A stretch of DNA of 64,000 nucleotides, from positions 81,452,449 through 81,516,448 of the forward strand of contig CM072810.1 in NCBI GenBank assembly GCA_037013495.1, written 5' to 3'. Shown one piece after another: positions 25,190-37,041 of the stretch (the first letter of the stretch is position 1; each line of letters opens with the position of its first letter). This DNA is from Hippophae tibetana. Its lineage: Eukaryota > Streptophyta > Magnoliopsida > Rosales > Elaeagnaceae. The translations under genes were made by a program, and so were the position numbers. The notes under the pieces are model-generated. The model made no database searches, was not told the origin of the DNA, and saw only the letters and a program-made list of their open reading frames with translations.

Positions 25190-26100
25190 GTGTTGTACCG
25201 TAAAAAAGAAAATACCAGGCTTGTGACGGTGAAAGAACTGATCTCATTAATGAAATTATATTTTAGCAATACTTTTGCTTTTCTTTTTGGGGTTCTTGAT
25301 GGAATACCCGATTTCGACATATCAAAGGGAGTGATAATTTTTTATGGCATCACAAGGTTAGGGTTTTATGGATTGTGGATGTTGTTTTCGTTTATGGTTT
25401 CGTTTCTTATTTATTTTTGAAACCATCTTGTTTTCTTCTTGATCTTTAATTCTATGTTTAATCAATACTTCTTCTTCATAAAAAAAAGATAGCAAACAAA
25501 AGATGGGTTATACTTTTCATAGTATTAAAAAAAGAACTTTTGATAAATTAGAGTTCCAGCTTTAAACGTCCTAACTTTTAACTGGTGTATCGAAATTACT
25601 ATTATAATATATCAAATCGAAGCTTGAAACGATTCCTATTATCAGGGCATGGCTTGGCAAATAACCTCATTTTTTGAATCCAAATTAAACTGTATACTTC
25701 ACCTACGGAGGGTTTAAAACTTTCGTCTCATATATTCCTTTATTTTGCTTAGTGTTTTCTTAAAAGCTACTGTAACGGAGATTGAGGGGTCTACCAAAAG
25801 TGTGTTTAAAAATATTCCAAAGATTCTGAATGTCCAAAAAATATTCTCAAGATCGTACAAATATACTCACGATCTTTCCAAAGGGATATTTTTGGAATGT
25901 CAAAGGGAAAAATTCATTTTCGGTGCAATTATTATTTTTATTTAATTATGGTCCTTTTATGTTAAGCTATTTTATTTTTAGTGAATTGTGGAATTTAACA
26001 GGTCTTATTTCTCATAGGTATTTTTATGCTATTATTCTTTTGGATACATTTTCCACATTGCACAACAAAGTAGCCTCATTTAGGTTGCATTACGTCTAAG
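25190..26100 (+). repeat. Satellite monomer m28 (911 bp)
   Basis: F1 runs 76 codons because one C is missing in ggattgtgg. First copy of the 911-bp duplication. F3 extends upstream (25830-26099) because gaatgtccaaaa removes a stop. Dyad site is class a. Confidence 0.95.
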
Positions 26101-27126
26101 GTCTTGTACCGTAAAAAAGAAAATACCAGGCTTGCGACGGTGAAAGAACTGATATCATTAATGAAATCATATTTTAGCAATACTTTTGCTTTTCTTTTTG
26201 GGGTTCTTGATGGAATACCCGATTTCGACATATCAAAGGGAGTGATAATTTTTTATGGCATCACAAGGTTAGGGTTTTATGGATTGTGGATGTTGTTTTC
26301 GTTTATGGTTTCGTTTCTTATTTATTTTTGAAACCATCTTGTTTTCTTCTTGATCTTTAATTCTATGTTTAATCAATACTTCTTCTTCATAAAAAAAAGA
26401 TAGCAAACAAAAGATGGGTTATACTTTTCATAGTATTAAAAAAAGAACTTTTGATAAATTAGAGTTCCAGCTTTAAACGTCCTAACTTTTAACTGGTGTA
26501 TCGAAATTACTATTATAATATATCAAATCGAAGCTTGAAACGATTCCTATTATCAGGGCATGGCTTGGCAAATAACCTCATTTTTTGAATCCAAATTAAA
26601 CTGTATACTTCACCTACGGAGGGTTTAAAACTTTCGTCTCATATATTCCTTTATTTTGCTTAGTGTTTTCTTAAAAGCTACTGTAACGGAGATTGAGGGG
26701 TCTACCAAAAGTGTGTTTAAAAATATTCCAAAGATTCTGAATGTCCAAAAAATATTCTCAAGATCGTACAAATATACTCACGATCTTTCCAAAGGGATAT
26801 TTTTGGAATGTCAAAGGGAAAAATTCATTTTCGGTGCAATTATTATTTTTATTTAATTATGGTCCTTTTATGTTAAGCTATTTTATTTTTAGTGAATTGT
26901 GGAATTTAACAGGTCTTATTTCTCATAGGTATTTTTATGCTATTATTCTTTTGGATACATTTTCCACATTGCACAACAAAGTAGCCTCATTTAGGTTGCA
27001 TTACGTCTAAGGTCTTGTACCGTAAAAAAGAAAATACCAGGCTTGCGACGGTGAAAGAACTGATATCATTAATGAAATCATATTTTAGCAATACTTTTGC
27101 TTTTCTTTTTGGGGTTCTTGATGGAA
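25258..27126 (+). repeat. Recent tandem duplication of a 911-bp unit
   Basis: About 958 bases from 25258 match those from 26169 at a constant offset of 911 with no difference found by eye. Shared private variants include loss of a C in ggattgtggatg, aactggtgtatcg, ggtctaccaaaag (SalI site lost), gaatgtccaaaa, tttaacagg, ggtcttgtaccg and cttgcgacgg. The match stops at 25257 (T versus C at 26168) and at about 27127 (ggaatgccct versus ggaataccc). This is the youngest-looking event in the window; collapse or expansion during assembly is the main alternative. Confidence 0.9.
26101..27011 (+). repeat. Satellite monomer m29 (911 bp)
   Basis: Second copy of the 911-bp unit. The landmark is gtcttgtacc, so the GTG start is lost. 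Dyad site is class a. Confidence 0.95.
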
Positions 27127-27925
27127 TGCCCTAATTCGACATATCAAAGGGAGTGATTATTTTTTATGGCATCAAAAGGATAGGGTTTTATGGACTTGTG
27201 GATGTTGTTTTCATTTGTGGTTTCGTTTCTTATTTATTTTTGAAACCATCTTGTTTTCTTCTTGATCTTTAATTCTATGTTTAATCAATACTTCTTTTTC
27301 ATAAAAAAAAAGATAGCAAACAAAAGATGGGTTACACTCTTCATAGTATTAAAAAAAGAACTTTTGATAAATTAGAGTTCCAACTTTAAACGTACCTCTC
27401 TTTTAACTCGTGTATCGAAATTACTCTTATAATATATCAAATCGAATCTTGTATCGATTCCTATTATCAGCGCATGGCTTGGCAAAGAACCTCATTTTTT
27501 GAATCCAAATTAAACTATATACTTCACCTACCGAGGGTTTAAAACTTTCGTCTCATATATTCCTTTATTTTGCTTAGTGTTTTCTTAAAAGCTAATGTAA
27601 CGGAGATTGAGGGGTCGACCAAAAGTGTGTTTAAAAATATTCCAAAGATTCTGAATATCTAACAAATATTCTCAAGATCGTACAAATATACTAACGATCT
27701 TTCCAGAGGGATATTTTTGGAATATCAAAGGGAAATATTCATTTTCGGTGCAATTATTATTTTTATTTAATTATGGTCCTTTTATGTTAAGCTATTTTAG
27801 TTTTAGTGAATTGTGGAATTTAATAGGTCTTATATCTCTTAGGTATTTTTATGCTATTATTCTTTTGGATACATTTTCCACATTGCACAACAAAGTAGCC
27901 TCATTTTGGTTGCATTACGTCTAAG
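27012..27925 (+). repeat. Satellite monomer m30 (914 bp)
   Basis: The first ~115 bp belong to the 911-bp duplication, then ccctaattcgac. The HindIII site is lost (cgaatcttg). The second dyad is altered (ccagaggg). Confidence 0.95.
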
Positions 27926-28837
27926 GTGTTGTACCGTAAAAAAGAAAATACCAGGCTTGTGACAGTGAAAGAACTGATATCATTAATGAAATTATATTTT
28001 AGCAATACTTTTGCTTTTCTTTCTGGGGTTCTTGATTAAATGCCCGATTTCGACAAATAAAAGGGAGTGATCATTTTTTATGGCATCAAAAGGATAGGGT
28101 TTTATGGACTTGTGGATGTTGTTTTCGTTTGCGGTTTCGTTTCTTACTTATTTTTGAAACCATCTTGTTTTCTTCTTGGTCTTTAATTCTATGTTTAATC
28201 AATACTTCTTCTTCAAAAAAAAAGATAGCAAACAAAAGATGGGTTATACTTTTCATAGTATTAAAAAGAGAACTTTTGATAAATTAGAGTTCCAACTTTA
28301 AACGTACGTCACTTTTAACTCGTGTATCGAAACAACTATTATAATATATCAAATCGAAGCTTGTATCAATTCCTATTATCAGGGCATGGCTTGGCAAAGA
28401 ACCTCATTTTTTTAATCCAAATTAAACTGTATACTTCACCTACCGAGGGTTTAAAACTTTCGCCTCATATATTCCTTTATTTTGCTTAGTGTTTTCTTAA
28501 AAGCTACTATAACGGAGATTGAGGGGTCGACCAAAAGTGTGTTTAAAAATATTCCCAAGATTCTGAATATCTAACAAATATTCTCCAGATCGTACAAATA
28601 TACTAACGATCTTTCCAAAGGGATATTTTTGGAATATCAAAGGGAAATATTCATTTTCGGTGCAATTATTATTTTTATTTAATTATGGTCCTTTTATGTT
28701 AAGCTATATTATTTTTAGTGAATTGTGGAATTTAACAGGTCTTATTTCTCATAGGTATTTTTATGCTATTATTCTTTTGGATACATTTTCCACATTGCAC
28801 AACAAAGTAGCCTCATTTAGGTTGCATTACGTCTAAG
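27926..28837 (+). repeat. Satellite monomer m31 (912 bp)
   Basis: F1 has TAA. gacaaataaaaggg, tttgcggtttc and cttggtc are private. The usual cat before the A-tract is shortened. Dyad site is class a. Confidence 0.95.
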
Positions 28838-29730
28838 GTGTTGTACCGTAAAAAAGAAAATACCAGGCTTGTGACGGTGAAAGAACTGATATCATTAATG
28901 AAATTATATTTTAGCAATACTTTTGCTTTTCTTTCTGGGGTTTCATGATGGAATGCCCGAATTCGACATATCAAAGGGAGCGATCATTTTTTATGGCATC
29001 ACAAGGTTAGGGTTTTATGGGCTTGTGGATGTTGTTTTGGTTTAAGGTTTTGTTTCTTATTTATTTTTGAAACCATCATATTTTCTTCTAGATCTTTAAT
29101 TTAATGTTTAATCAATACTTCTTCTTCATAAAAAAAAATGTAGCCAACAAAAGATGGGTTATACTGTTCATAGTATTAAAAATAGAGCATTTGATAAATT
29201 AGAGTTCTTACTTTAAACGTCCGTCACTATTAACTCGTGTATCGAAACTACTATTATAATATATCAAATCGAAGCTTGTATCGATTCTTATTATCAGGGC
29301 ATGGCTTGGCAAAGAACCTCATTTTTTGAATCCAAATTAATGTGTATACTTCACCTACCGAGGGTTTAAAACTTTCGTCTCATATTTTCCATTATTTTGC
29401 TTAGTGTTTTCTTAAAAGCTACTATAACGGAGATTGAGGGGTCGACCAAAAGTGTGTTTAAAAATATTCCAAAGATTCTGAATATCTAACAAATATTCAC
29501 GATCTTTCCAAAGGGATATTTTTGGAATATCAAAGGGAAATATTCATTTTCGGTCCAATTATTATTTTTATTTAATTATGGTCCTTTTATGTTAAGCTAT
29601 TTTATTTTTAGTGAATTGTGGAATTGAAGAGGTCTTATTTCTCATAGGTATTTTTATGCTATTATTCTTTTGGATAGATTTTCCACATTACACAACAAAA
29701 TAGCCTCATTTAGGTTGCATTACGTCTAAG
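28838..29730 (+). repeat. Satellite monomer m32 (893 bp, deletion, most diverged)
   Basis: 22 bp are missing near 29499, including the left arm of the first dyad. Many private changes occur: tttcatgatgg, tttaaggtttt, ctagatc, atttaatg, atgtagccaac, aatagagcatttg. F1 is broken. It is the first monomer with the EcoRI form cgaattcgac. Confidence 0.95.
29499..29500. other. 22-bp deletion junction in m32
   Basis: The usual stretch between caaatattc and acgatcttt is missing its middle 22 bases, leaving aacaaatattcacgatc. The removed part is bounded by two ACAAATAT-like words, which fits slippage or annealing between short direct repeats. It accounts for the 893-bp monomer length. Confidence 0.85.
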
Positions 29731-29991
29731 GTGTCGTACCGTAAAAAAGAAAATACCAGGCTTGTGACGGTGAAAGAACTTATATCATTAATGAAATTAT
29801 ATTTTAGCAATACTTTTGCTTTTCTTTTTTGGGTTCTTGATGGAATGCCCGAATTCGACATATCAAAGGGAGTGATCATTTTTTATGGCATCACAAGTTT
29901 AGGGTTTTATGGACTTGTGGATGTTGTTTTCGTTTGTGGTTTCGTTTCTTATTTATTTTTGAAACCATCTTATTTTCTTCTTGATCTTTAA
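29731..29991 (+). other. Recurrent open frame F1 (86 codons), reference copy
   Basis: Starts at a GTG inside the landmark (TCG second codon here) and ends at the TAA of gatctttaattc. It is a plausible start only under bacterial rules; a eukaryote would need an ATG, which only m15 has at this place. The translation is rich in F, L, V, I and Y from residue 24 on, as expected from AT-rich DNA, and resembles no family I know. Open in m2, m4, m11, m33 and most odd or later copies; stopped in the others by gattaa, ccctaa, gttgtaatg or gatacattaa. Probably not a gene. Confidence 0.3.
29851..29856. other. EcoRI site diagnostic of the right-hand half
   Basis: GAATTC in cgaattcgac inside F1. I see it from m32 rightward in most monomers, while m1-m31 read cgatttcgac or taattcgac. 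It is a simple marker of two sequence lineages within one array. Confidence 0.75.
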
Positions 29992-30045
29992 TTCTATGTT
30001 TAATCAATACTTCTTCTTCATAAAAAAAAAGATAACAAACAAAAG

Positions 30046-30261
30046 ATGGGTTATACTATTCATAGTATTAAAAAAAGAACTTTTGATAAATTAGAGTTCC
30101 AACTTCAAACGTCCGTAATTTTAAACTCGTGTATCGAAACTACTATTATAATATATCAAATCGAAGCTTGTAACAATTCTTATTATCAGGGCATGGCTTG
30201 GCAAATAACCTCATTTTTTGAATCCAAATTAAACTGTATACTACACCTACCGAGGGTTTAA
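30046..30261 (+). other. Recurrent open frame F2 (71 codons), reference copy
   Basis: ATG start, same frame as F1 and 54 bp after it. Open only where the monomer reads cttcaaacg instead of ctttaaacg and lacks the extra T after gtaattttt: m6, m8, m16, m18, m20, m22, m33, m35, m37, m39, m61, m64. The translation has basic residues early and no motif I recognise. Conservation can be explained by HOR copying. Probably not a gene. Confidence 0.3.
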
Positions 30262-30424
30262 AACATTCGGCTCATATATTCCTTTATTTTGCTTAGTGTT
30301 TTCTTAAAAGCTACTGTAACGGAGATTGAGGGGTCGACCAAAAGTGTGTTTAAAAATATTCCAAAGATTTTGAATATCTAACAAAAATTATCAAGATCGT
30401 ACAAATATACTCACGATATTTCCA

Positions 30425-30643
30425 ATGGGATATTTTTGGAATATCAAAGGGAAATATTCATTTTCGGTGCAATTATTATTTTTATTTATTTATGGTCCTT
30501 TTATGTTAAGCTATTTTATTTTTAGTGAATTGTGGAATTTAATAGGTCTTATTTCTCATAGGTATTTTTATGCTATTATTCTTTTGGATACATTTTCCAC
30601 ATTGCACAACAAAATAGCCTCATTTAGGTTGCATTACGTCTAA
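30425..30643 (+). other. Recurrent open frame F3 (72 codons), reference copy
   Basis: The ATG exists only in monomers with the CCAATGGG variant, so the frame follows the dyad class. It ends at the TAA two bases before the next landmark. The translation is hydrophobic and aromatic, unrecognised. Open copies start at 337, 14943, 16766, 18589, 20413, 22236, 24970, 30425, 32252, 34079, 35905 and, with the hybrid variant, at 36822, 38648, 40477, 42306, 47789, 50529, 53267, 54180 and 61485. Probably not a gene. Confidence 0.3.
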
Positions 30644-30644
30644 G

Positions 30645-31556
30645 GTGTTGTACCGTAAAAAAGAAAATAGCAGGCTTGTGACGGTGAAAGAACTGATTTC
30701 ATTAAAGAAATTATATTTTAGCAATACTTTTACTTTTCTTTCTGGGGTTCTGGATTAAATGCCCGATTACGACAAATCAAAGGGAGTGATCATTTTTTAT
30801 GGCATCAAAAGGATAGGATTTTATGGACTTGTGGATGTTGTTTTCGTTTGTGGTTTCGTTTCTTATTTATTTTTGAAACCATCTTATTTTCTTCTTGATC
30901 TTTAATTCTATGTTTAATCAATACTTCTTCTTCATAAAAAAAAGATAGCAAACAAAAGATGGGTTATACTGTTTATAGTATTAAAAAAAGAACTTTTGAT
31001 AAATTAGACATCCAACTTTAACTGTCCGTAACTTTTAACTCATGTATGGAAACTACTATTATAATATATCAAATCAAAGCTTGTAACGATTCCTATTATC
31101 AGGGTATGGCTTGGCAAAGAACCTCATTTTTTTAATCTAAATTTCACTGTATACTTCACCTAACGAGGGTTTAAAACTTTCGTCTAATATATTCCTTTAT
31201 TTGGCTGAGTGTTTTCTTAAAAGCTAATGTAACAGAGATTGAGAGGTCGACCATAAGTGTGTTTAAAAATATTCCAAAGTTCTGAATATCTAACAAATAT
31301 TCTCAAGATCGTACAAATATACTCACGATCTTTCCAAAGGGATATTTTTGGAATATCAAAGGGAAATATTCATTTTCGGCGCAATTATTATTTTAATTTA
31401 ATTATGGTCCTTTTATGTTAAGCTATTTTATTTTTAGTGAATTGTGGAATTTAATAGGTCTTATTTCTCATAAGTATTTTTATGCTATTATTCTTTTGGA
31501 TAGATTTTCCACATTGCACAAAAAAATACCCTCATTTAGGTTGCATTTCGTCTAAG
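30645..31556 (+). repeat. Satellite monomer m34 (912 bp)
   Basis: F1 has TAA. gacatccaactttaactg marks this HOR member. cattaaagaaat is private. Dyad site is class a. Confidence 0.95.
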
Positions 31557-32471
31557 GTGTCGTACCGTAAAAAAGAAAATACCAGGCTTGTGACGGTGAA
31601 AGAACTTATATCATTAATGAAATTATATTTTAGCAATACTTTTGCTTTTCTTTTTGGGGTTCTTGATGGAATGCCCGAATTCGACATATCAAAGGGAGTG
31701 ATCATTTTTTATGGCATCACAAGTTTAGGGTTTTATGGACTTGTGGATGTTGTTTTCGTTTGTGGTTTCGTTTCTTATTTATTTTTGAAACCGTCTTATT
31801 TTCTTCTTGATCTTTAATTCTATGTTTAATCAATACTTCTTCTTCATAAAAAAAAAAGATAACAAACAAAAGATGGGTTATACTATTCAGAGTATTAAAA
31901 AAAGAACTTTTGATAAATTAGAGTTCCAACTTCAAACGTCCGTAATTTTTAACTCGTGTATCGAAACTACTATTATAATATATCAAATCGAAGCTTGTAA
32001 CAATTCTTATTATCAGGGCATGGCTTGGCAAATAACCTCATTTTTTGAATCCAAATTAAACTGTATACTACACCTACCGAGGGTTTAAAACATTCGGCTC
32101 ATATATTCCTTTATTTTGCTTAGTGTTTTCTTAAAAGCTACTGTAACGGAGATTGAGGGGTCGACCAAAAGTGTGTTTAAAAATATTCCAAAGATTTTGA
32201 ATATCTAACAAAAATTATCAAGATCGTACAAATATACTCACGATATTTCCAATGGGATATTTTTGGAATATCAAAGGGAAATATTCATTTTCGGTGCAAT
32301 TATTATTTTTATTTATTTATGGTCCTTTTATGTTAAGCTATTTTATTTTTAGTGAATTGTGGAATTTAATAGGTCTTATTTCTCATAGGTATTTTTATGC
32401 TATTATTCTTTTGGATACATTTTCCACATTGCACAACAAAATAGCCTCATTTAGGTTGCATTACGTCTAAG
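31557..32471 (+). repeat. Satellite monomer m35 (915 bp)
   Basis: Three frames are open. F1 is part of a longer open stretch 31482-31817, which overlaps the F2 stretch 31807-32088. F3 is 32252-32470. Dyad site is class b. Confidence 0.95.
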
Positions 32472-33383
32472 GTGTTGTACCGTAAAAAAGAAAATAGCAG
32501 GCTTGTGACGGTGAAAGAACTGATTTCATTAATGAAATTATATTTTAGCCATACTTTTACTTTTCTTTCTGGGGTTCTTGATTAAATGCCCAATTTCGAC
32601 AAATCAAAGGGAGTGATCATTTTTTATGGCATCAAAAGGATAGGGTTTTATGGACTTGTGGATGTTGTTTTCGTTTGTGGTTTCGTTTCTTATTTATTTT
32701 TGAAACCATCTTATTTTCTTCTTGATCTTTAATTCTATGTTTAATCAATACTTCTTCTTCATAAAAAAAAGATAGCAAACAAAAGATGGGTTATACTGTT
32801 TATAGTATTAAAAAAAGAACTTTTGATAAATTAGACATCCAACTTTAACTGTCCGTAACTTTTAACTCATGTATGGAAACTACTATTATAATATATCAAA
32901 TCAAAGCTTGTAACGATTCCTATTATCAGGGTATGGCTTGGCAAAGAACCTCATTTTTTTAATCTAAATTTCACTGTATACTTCACCTAACGAGGGTTTA
33001 AAACTTTCGTCTAATATATTCCTTTATTTGGCTTAGTGTTTTCTTAAAAGCTAATGTAACAGAGATTGAGAGGTCGACCAAAAGTGTGTTTAAAAATATT
33101 CCAAAGTTCTGAATATCTAACAAATATTCTCAAGATCGTACAAATATACTCACGATCTTTCCAAAGGGATATTTTTGGAATATCAAAGGGAAATATTCAT
33201 TTTTGGCGCAATTATTATTTTAATTTAATTATGGTCCTTTTATGTTAAGCTATTTTATTTTTAGTGAATTGTGGAATTTAATAGGTCTTATTTCTCATAA
33301 GTATTTTTATGCTATTATTCTTTTGGATAGATTTTCCACATTGCACAACAAAATACCCTCATTTAGGTTGCATTTCGTCTAAG
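32472..33383 (+). repeat. Satellite monomer m36 (912 bp)
   Basis: m34 type. F1 has TAA. A 60-codon frame at 33066-33248 arises from a 1-bp loss in ccaaagttctg. Dyad site is class a. Confidence 0.95.
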
Positions 33384-34298
33384 GTGTCGTACCGTAAAAA
33401 AGAAAATACCAGGCTTGTGACGGTGAAAGAACTTATATCATTAATGAAATTATATTTTAGCAATACTTTTGCTTTTCTTTTTGGGGTTCTTGATGGAATG
33501 CCCGAATTCGACATATCAAAGGGATTGATCATTTTTTATGGCATCACAAGTTTAGGGTTTTATGGACTTGTGGATGTTGTTTTCGTTTGTGGTTTCGTTT
33601 CTTATTTATTTTTGAAACCGTCTTATTTTCTTCTTGATCTTTAATTCTATGTTTAATCAATACTTCTTCTTCATAAAAAAAAAAGATAACAAACAAAAGA
33701 TGGGTTATACTATTCATAGTATTAAAAAAAGAACTTTTGATAAATTAGAGTTCCAACTTCAAACGTCCGTAATTTTTAACTCGTGTATCGAAACTACTAT
33801 TATAATATATCAAATCGAAGCTTGTAACAATTCTTATTATCAGGGCATGGCTTGGCAAATAACCTCATTTTTTGAATCCAAATTAAACTGTATACTACAC
33901 CTACCGAGGGTTTAAAACATTCGTCTCATATATTCCTTTATTTTGCTTAGTGTTTTCTTAAAAGCTACTGTAACGGAGATTGAGGGGTCGACCAAAAGTG
34001 TGTTTAAAAATATTCCAAAGATTTTGAATATCTAACAAAAATTATCAAGATCGTACAAATATACTCACGATATTTCCAATGGGATATTTTTGGAATATCA
34101 AAGGGAAATATTCATTTTCGGTGCAATTATTATTTTTATTTATTTATGGTCCTTTTATGTTAAGCTATTTTATTTTTAGTGAATTGTGGAATTTAATAGG
34201 TCTTACTTCTCATAGGTATTTTTATGCTATTATTCTTTTGGATACATTTTCCACATTGCACAACAAAATAGCCTCATTTAGGTTGCATTACGTCTAAG
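33384..34298 (+). repeat. Satellite monomer m37 (915 bp)
   Basis: m33 type with three open frames (33309-33644, 33634-33915, 34079-34297). ggattgatc is private. Dyad site is class b. Confidence 0.95.
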
Positions 34299-35210
34299 GT
34301 GTTGTACCGTAAAAAAGAAAATAGCAGGCTTGTGACGGTGAAAGAACTGATTTCATTAATGAAATTATATTTTAGCCATACTTTTACTTTTCTTTCTGGG
34401 GTTCTTGATTAAATGCCCAATTTCGACAAATCAAAGGGAGTGATCATTTTTTATGGCATCAAAAGGATAGGGTTTTATGGACTTGTGGATGTTGTTTTCG
34501 TTTGTGGTTTCGTTTCTTATTTATTTTTGAAACCATCTTATTTTCTTCTTGATCTTTAATTCTATGTTTAATCAATACTTCTTCTTCATAAAAAAAAGAT
34601 AGCAAACAAAAGATGGGTTATACTGTTTATAGTATTAAAAAAAGAACTTTTGATAAATTAGACATCCAACTTTAACTGTCCGTAACTTTTAACTCATGTA
34701 TCGAAACTACTATTATAATATATCAAATCAAAGCTTGTAACGATTCCTATTATTAGGGTATGGCTTGGCAAAGAACCTCATTTTTTTAATCTAAATTTCA
34801 CTGTATACTTCACCTAACGAGGGTTTAAAACTTTCGTCTAATATATTCCTTTATTTGGCTTAGTGTTTTCTTAAAAGCTAATGTAACAGAGATTGAGAGG
34901 TCGACCAAAAGTGTGTTTAAAAATATTCCAAAGTTCTGAATATCTAACAAATATTCTCAAGATCGTACAAATATACTCACGATCTTTCCAAAGGGATATT
35001 TTTGGAATATCAAAGGGAAATATTCATTTTTGGCGCAATTATTATTTTAATTTAATTATGGTCCTTTTATGTTAAGCTATTTTATTTTTAGTGAATTGTG
35101 GAATTTAATAGGTCTTATTTCTCATAAGTATTTTTATGCTATTATTCTTTTGGATAGATTTTCCACATTGCACAACAAAATACCCTCATTTAGGTTGCAT
35201 TTCGTCTAAG
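34299..35210 (+). repeat. Satellite monomer m38 (912 bp)
   Basis: m34 type. F1 has TAA. 60-codon frame at 34893-35075. attattaggg is private. Dyad site is class a. Confidence 0.95.
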
Positions 35211-36124
35211 GTGTCGTACCGTAAAAAAGAAAATACCAGGCTTGTGACGGTGAAAGAACTTATATCATTAATGAAATTATATTTTAGCAATACTTTTGCT
35301 TTTCTTTTTGGGGTTCTTGATGGAATGCCCGAATTCGACATATCAAAGGGAGTGATCATTTTTTATGGCATCACAAGTTTAGGGTTTTATGGACTTATGG
35401 ATGTTGTTTTCGTTTGTGGTTTCGTTTCTTATTTATTTTTGAAACCGTCTTATTTTCTTCTTGATCTTTAATTCTATGTTTAATCAATACTTCTTCTTCA
35501 TAAAAAAAAAGATAACAAACAAAAGATGGGTTATACTATTCATAGTATTAAAAAAAGAACTTTTGATAAATTAGAGTTCCAACTTCAAACGTCCGTAATT
35601 TTTAACTCGTGTATCGAAACTACTATTATAATATATCAAATCGAAGCTTGTAACAATTCTTATTATCAGGGCATGGCTTGGCAAATAACCTCATTTTTTG
35701 AATCCAAATTAAACTGTATACTACACCTACCGAGGGTTTAAAACATTCGGCTCATATATTCCTTTATTTTGCTTAGTGTTTTCTTAAAAGCTACTGTAAC
35801 GGAGATTGAGGGGTCGACCAAAAGTGTGTTTAAAAATATTCCAAAGATTTTGAATATCTAACAAAAATTATCAAGATCGTACAAATATACTCACGATATT
35901 TCCAATGGGATATTTTTGGAATATCAAAGGGAAATATTCATTTTCGGTGCAATTATTATTTTTATTTATTTATGGTCCTTTTATGTTAAGCTATTTTATT
36001 TTTAGTGAATTGTGGAATTTAATAGGTCTTATTTCTCATAGGTATTTTTATGCTATTATTCTTTTGGATAGATTTTCCACATTGCACAACAAAATACCCT
36101 CATTTAGGTTGCATTACGTCTAAG
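35211..36124 (+). repeat. Satellite monomer m39 (914 bp)
   Basis: m33 type with three open frames (35136-35471, 35526-35741, 35905-36123). Last class b dyad site of the window. Confidence 0.95.
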
Positions 36125-37041
36125 GTGTTGTACTGTAAAAGTGAAAATACCAAGGTTGTGACGGTGAAAAAACTGATATCATTAATGAAATTATATTTTA
36201 GCAATACTTTTGCTTTTCTTTTTGGGGTGCTTGATTGAATGCCCGAATTCGACATATCAAAGGGAGCGATCATTTTTTATGGCATCACAAGGTTAGGGTT
36301 TTATGGACTTGTGGATGTTGTTTTCGTTTGTAGTTTCGTTTCTTATTTATTTTTGAAACCATCTTATTTTCTTCTTGATCTTTAATTCTATGTTTAATCA
36401 ATACTTCTTCTTCATAAAAAAAAAAAGATAGCAAACAAAAGATGGGTTATACTATTCATAGTATTAAAAAAAGAACTTTTGATAAATTAGAGTTCCAACT
36501 TCAAACGTCCGTAATTTTTTAACTCTTGTATCGAAACTACTTTTATAATATATCAAATCGAAGCTTTTAACGATTCTTATTATCAGGGCATGACTTGGCA
36601 AATAACCTCATTTTTTTAATCCAAATTAAACTGTATACTACACCTACCGAGGGTTTAAAACATTCGGCTCATATATTCCTTTATTTTGCTTAGTGTTTTC
36701 TTAAAAGCTACTGTAACGGAGATTGAGGGGTCGACCAAAAGTGTGTTAAAAAATATTCCAAAGATTCTGAATATCTAAGAAATATTCTCAAGATCGTTCA
36801 AATATACTCACGATCTTTCCAATGGGATATTTTTGGAATATCAAAGGGAAATATTCATTTTCGGTGCAATTATTATTTTTATTTAATTATGGTCCTTTTA
36901 TGTTAAGCTATTTTATTTTTAGTGAATTGTGGAATTTAATAGGTCTTATTTCTCATAAGTATTTTTATGCTATTATTCTTTTGGATAGATTTTCCACATT
37001 GCACAACAAAATAGCCTCATTGAGGTTGCATTACGTCTAAG
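36125..37041 (+). repeat. Satellite monomer m40 (917 bp, longest)
   Basis: The landmark is gtgttgtactg and F1 is stopped by TGA in gcttgattgaatg. The second half starts region 5 with the extra T in gtaattttttaac. First hybrid class h dyad site (GATCTTTCCAATGGG). Confidence 0.95.

Larger units (their letters stand above)
22456..29730 (+). repeat. Region 3: non-dimeric transition, diverged monomers
   Basis: Monomers m25-m32. No regular two-monomer alternation is visible. The region includes the fresh 911-bp duplication at 25258-27126 and the most diverged monomer m32, which has a 22-bp deletion. Diagnostic bases change here: left of it F1 usually reads cgatttcgac or taattcgac, and from m32 rightward the EcoRI-containing cgaattcgac dominates. 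It separates two dimeric HOR domains. Confidence 0.7.
29731..30644 (+). repeat. Satellite monomer m33 (914 bp)
   Basis: All three frames are open: F1 29731-29991, F2 30046-30261, F3 30425-30643. The landmark is gtgtcgtacc. Dyad site is class b. Confidence 0.95.
29731..36124 (+). repeat. Region 4: dimeric HOR, period about 1827 bp
   Basis: About 3.5 copies. Starts of like monomers are 29731, 31557, 33384, 35211 and 30645, 32472, 34299 (spacing 1826-1827). One partner (m33, m35, m37, m39) has F1, F2 and F3 all open and ends with the GATATTTCCAATGGG variant. The other (m34, m36, m38) has an early TAA in F1, the private block gacatccaactttaactg, and the GATCTTTCCAAAGGG variant. Copies 2 and 3 are nearly identical by eye. 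Confidence 0.92.

Noticed and set aside
29731..30643. Protein-coding genes on the plus strand (the recurring 71-, 72- and 86-codon frames and their 60-111 codon variants)
   Set aside because: They repeat with the satellite period, are broken in many copies by single-base changes, F1 relies on GTG, and the translations show only the F/L/I/Y richness of AT-rich DNA with no recognisable domain. I list them as open frames, not CDS.
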